From: Tannockella sp964372125
GTDB taxonomy: Bacteria; Bacillota_I; Bacilli_A; Erysipelotrichales; Coprobacillaceae
Assembly: GCA_964372125.1 (NCBI GenBank)
Contig: CAYJPL010000016.1
Location: 1 to 43,550 of the forward strand
DNA length: 43,550 bases
Direction: 5' to 3'
The notes below the pieces were generated by a model. The model saw only the letters and a program-made list of their open reading frames with translations. It did not search any database and was not told where the DNA came from. This document shows, in pieces, positions 43,404 through 43,550 of the stretch; positions within the stretch are counted from its first letter, which is position 1, and each line of letters opens with the position of its first letter. Position numbers and translations under genes: made by a program.

Positions 43404-43433
43404 CATGTTGAGACCGTTGTTTTGATGTCAAAA
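43404..43433 (+). repeat. Right attachment-site copy (attR-like), duplicated rlmD end
   Basis: It matches 40647-40676 at 28 of 30 positions and encodes HVETVVLMSK in frame. After it the frame stays open to a TAA at 43526, giving a different 30-codon tail (IEKQSEKKLRIKGYPC and onward to RVGDK). Confidence 0.85.
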
Positions 43434-43526
43434 ATAGAGAAGCAAAGTGAAAAAAAGCTTAGAATAAAAGGATATCCTTGCGTTGGAGTTATTACTGGCT
43501 CTGTGTCAAGAGTGGGGGACAAATAA
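43434..43526 (+). pseudogene. Displaced 3' tail following the duplicated rlmD end
   Basis: An open stretch in frame with the duplicated HVETVVLM codons runs to TAA 43524-43526. It could be the tail rlmD had before this element arrived, or the end of a second element. No ribosome site precedes the ATG at 43425, so I do not treat it as an independent gene. Confidence 0.45.
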
Positions 43527-43546
43527 CTATTAATTAGTTATTTGTC
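43518..43546 (+). terminator. Strong hairpin at the right edge of the window
   Basis: Perfect 12-bp stem GACAAATAACTA / TAGTTATTTGTC with a TTAAT loop. It starts inside the last codons of the displaced tail. It is probably the terminator of the old rlmD unit; the T run, if any, is beyond the window. Confidence 0.6.
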
Positions 43547-43550
43547 TCTT

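Larger units (their letters stand above)
40677..43433 (+). mobile_element. Decayed integrative element in the rlmD 3' end carrying a Thoeris-like pair
   Basis: About 2.7 kb between two copies of the rlmD terminal codons. It contains a serine recombinase pseudogene next to the left end, then a TIR-like and a TM-macro gene. The 3' end of rum/rlmD-type genes is a known target of serine-recombinase elements in Firmicutes. Weaker repeats lie just inside both ends: 40715-40739 with 43359-43385, and 40858-40878 with 43294-43314. With its recombinase broken the element should need help in trans to excise. No transfer, replication or relaxase genes are present. Confidence 0.75.

Noticed and set aside
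43425..43526. A 33-codon gene starting at the ATG in the right repeat
   Set aside because: That ATG is the Met codon of the duplicated rlmD end and has no ribosome site; the stretch is better read as a displaced tail.
1..43550. UGA read as tryptophan, as in Mollicutes
   Set aside because: All genes are intact under the standard code and their tryptophans are TGG; TGA is just not used as a stop here.

Overview
The window is an AT-rich chromosomal segment of a low-GC Gram-positive bacterium (Bacillota). The likeliest placement is the Erysipelotrichia/Tenericutes side of the phylum. The support is an InlB-type adhesin tail with three C-terminal helices, a CdaA-CdaR-GlmM operon, an ECF-TruA cluster, a queuosine operon with QueH, and Firmicutes-type promoters (TTGACA-N17-TATAAT) and Shine-Dalgarno sites. 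All 45 genes whose end I can read stop in TAA (37) or TAG (8). None stops in TGA, and none needs TGA as tryptophan. The placement is inference.

Layout. 1-722 is the 3' end of a surface adhesin, followed by a convergent pentapeptide-repeat protein. 1543-4721 is the operon ecfA1-ecfA2-ecfT-truA (vitamin/metal ECF energising module plus tRNA pseudouridine synthase). 4843-6925 is an orphan 391-aa gene followed by an alpha/beta-hydrolase-like protein that lacks its catalytic Ser and His. 6998-10383 holds a 6-phospho-beta-glucosidase, an RpiR-type regulator and a threonine-aldolase-family enzyme. 10464-12659 holds HU, an M29 aminopeptidase and a reverse-strand PduL phosphotransacylase that sits behind a Rex-like operator. 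12897-16464 is cdaA-cdaR-glmM (c-di-AMP and cell-wall precursors). 16534-18503 is a two-component system. 18554-22715 holds a deformylase-like protein and a glycerol-3-phosphate-dehydrogenase-like set whose last gene fuses DUF1667 to a HAD phosphatase. 22775-24443 is tcdA, a small orphan and an intact hydrolase. 24689-25531 is rplM-rpsI. 25690-27589 is a Y-family polymerase with its YolD partner. 27677-36574 holds ABC-F, PfkB kinase, ROK regulator, PHP phosphoesterase, DegV, a Cof-type HAD, a ZIP transporter and an orphan membrane protein. 36643-39415 (reverse) is tgt-queA-queH. 39543-40682 is rlmD.

The accessory part is 40683-43433. About 2.7 kb is inserted at the 3' end of rlmD and bounded by a 30-bp imperfect direct repeat of the last rlmD codons (40647-40676 and 43404-43433), an attL/attR-like pair. 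Inside are a serine recombinase broken by a one-base frameshift and lacking its C-terminal region, and a coupled gene pair. The first gene of the pair encodes a TIR-like protein with a cysteine-rich insertion. The second, overlapping it by 8 nt, encodes a two-helix membrane protein with a macro-like (DUF6430-type) domain. This is the architecture of a type II Thoeris-like anti-phage system: the TIR enzyme makes an ADP-ribose-type signal and a membrane macro protein senses it and acts. It is the most notable system here, carried as minimal cargo on an integrative element that can probably no longer move by itself.

No tRNA, rRNA, CRISPR array or intact insertion sequence was seen. No gene-free stretch exceeds 300 bases. 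The longest are 43278-43550 (element right end), 24444-24688 (terminator, then the rplM promoter and leader), 12660-12896 (divergent control region) and 40683-40919 (element left end).
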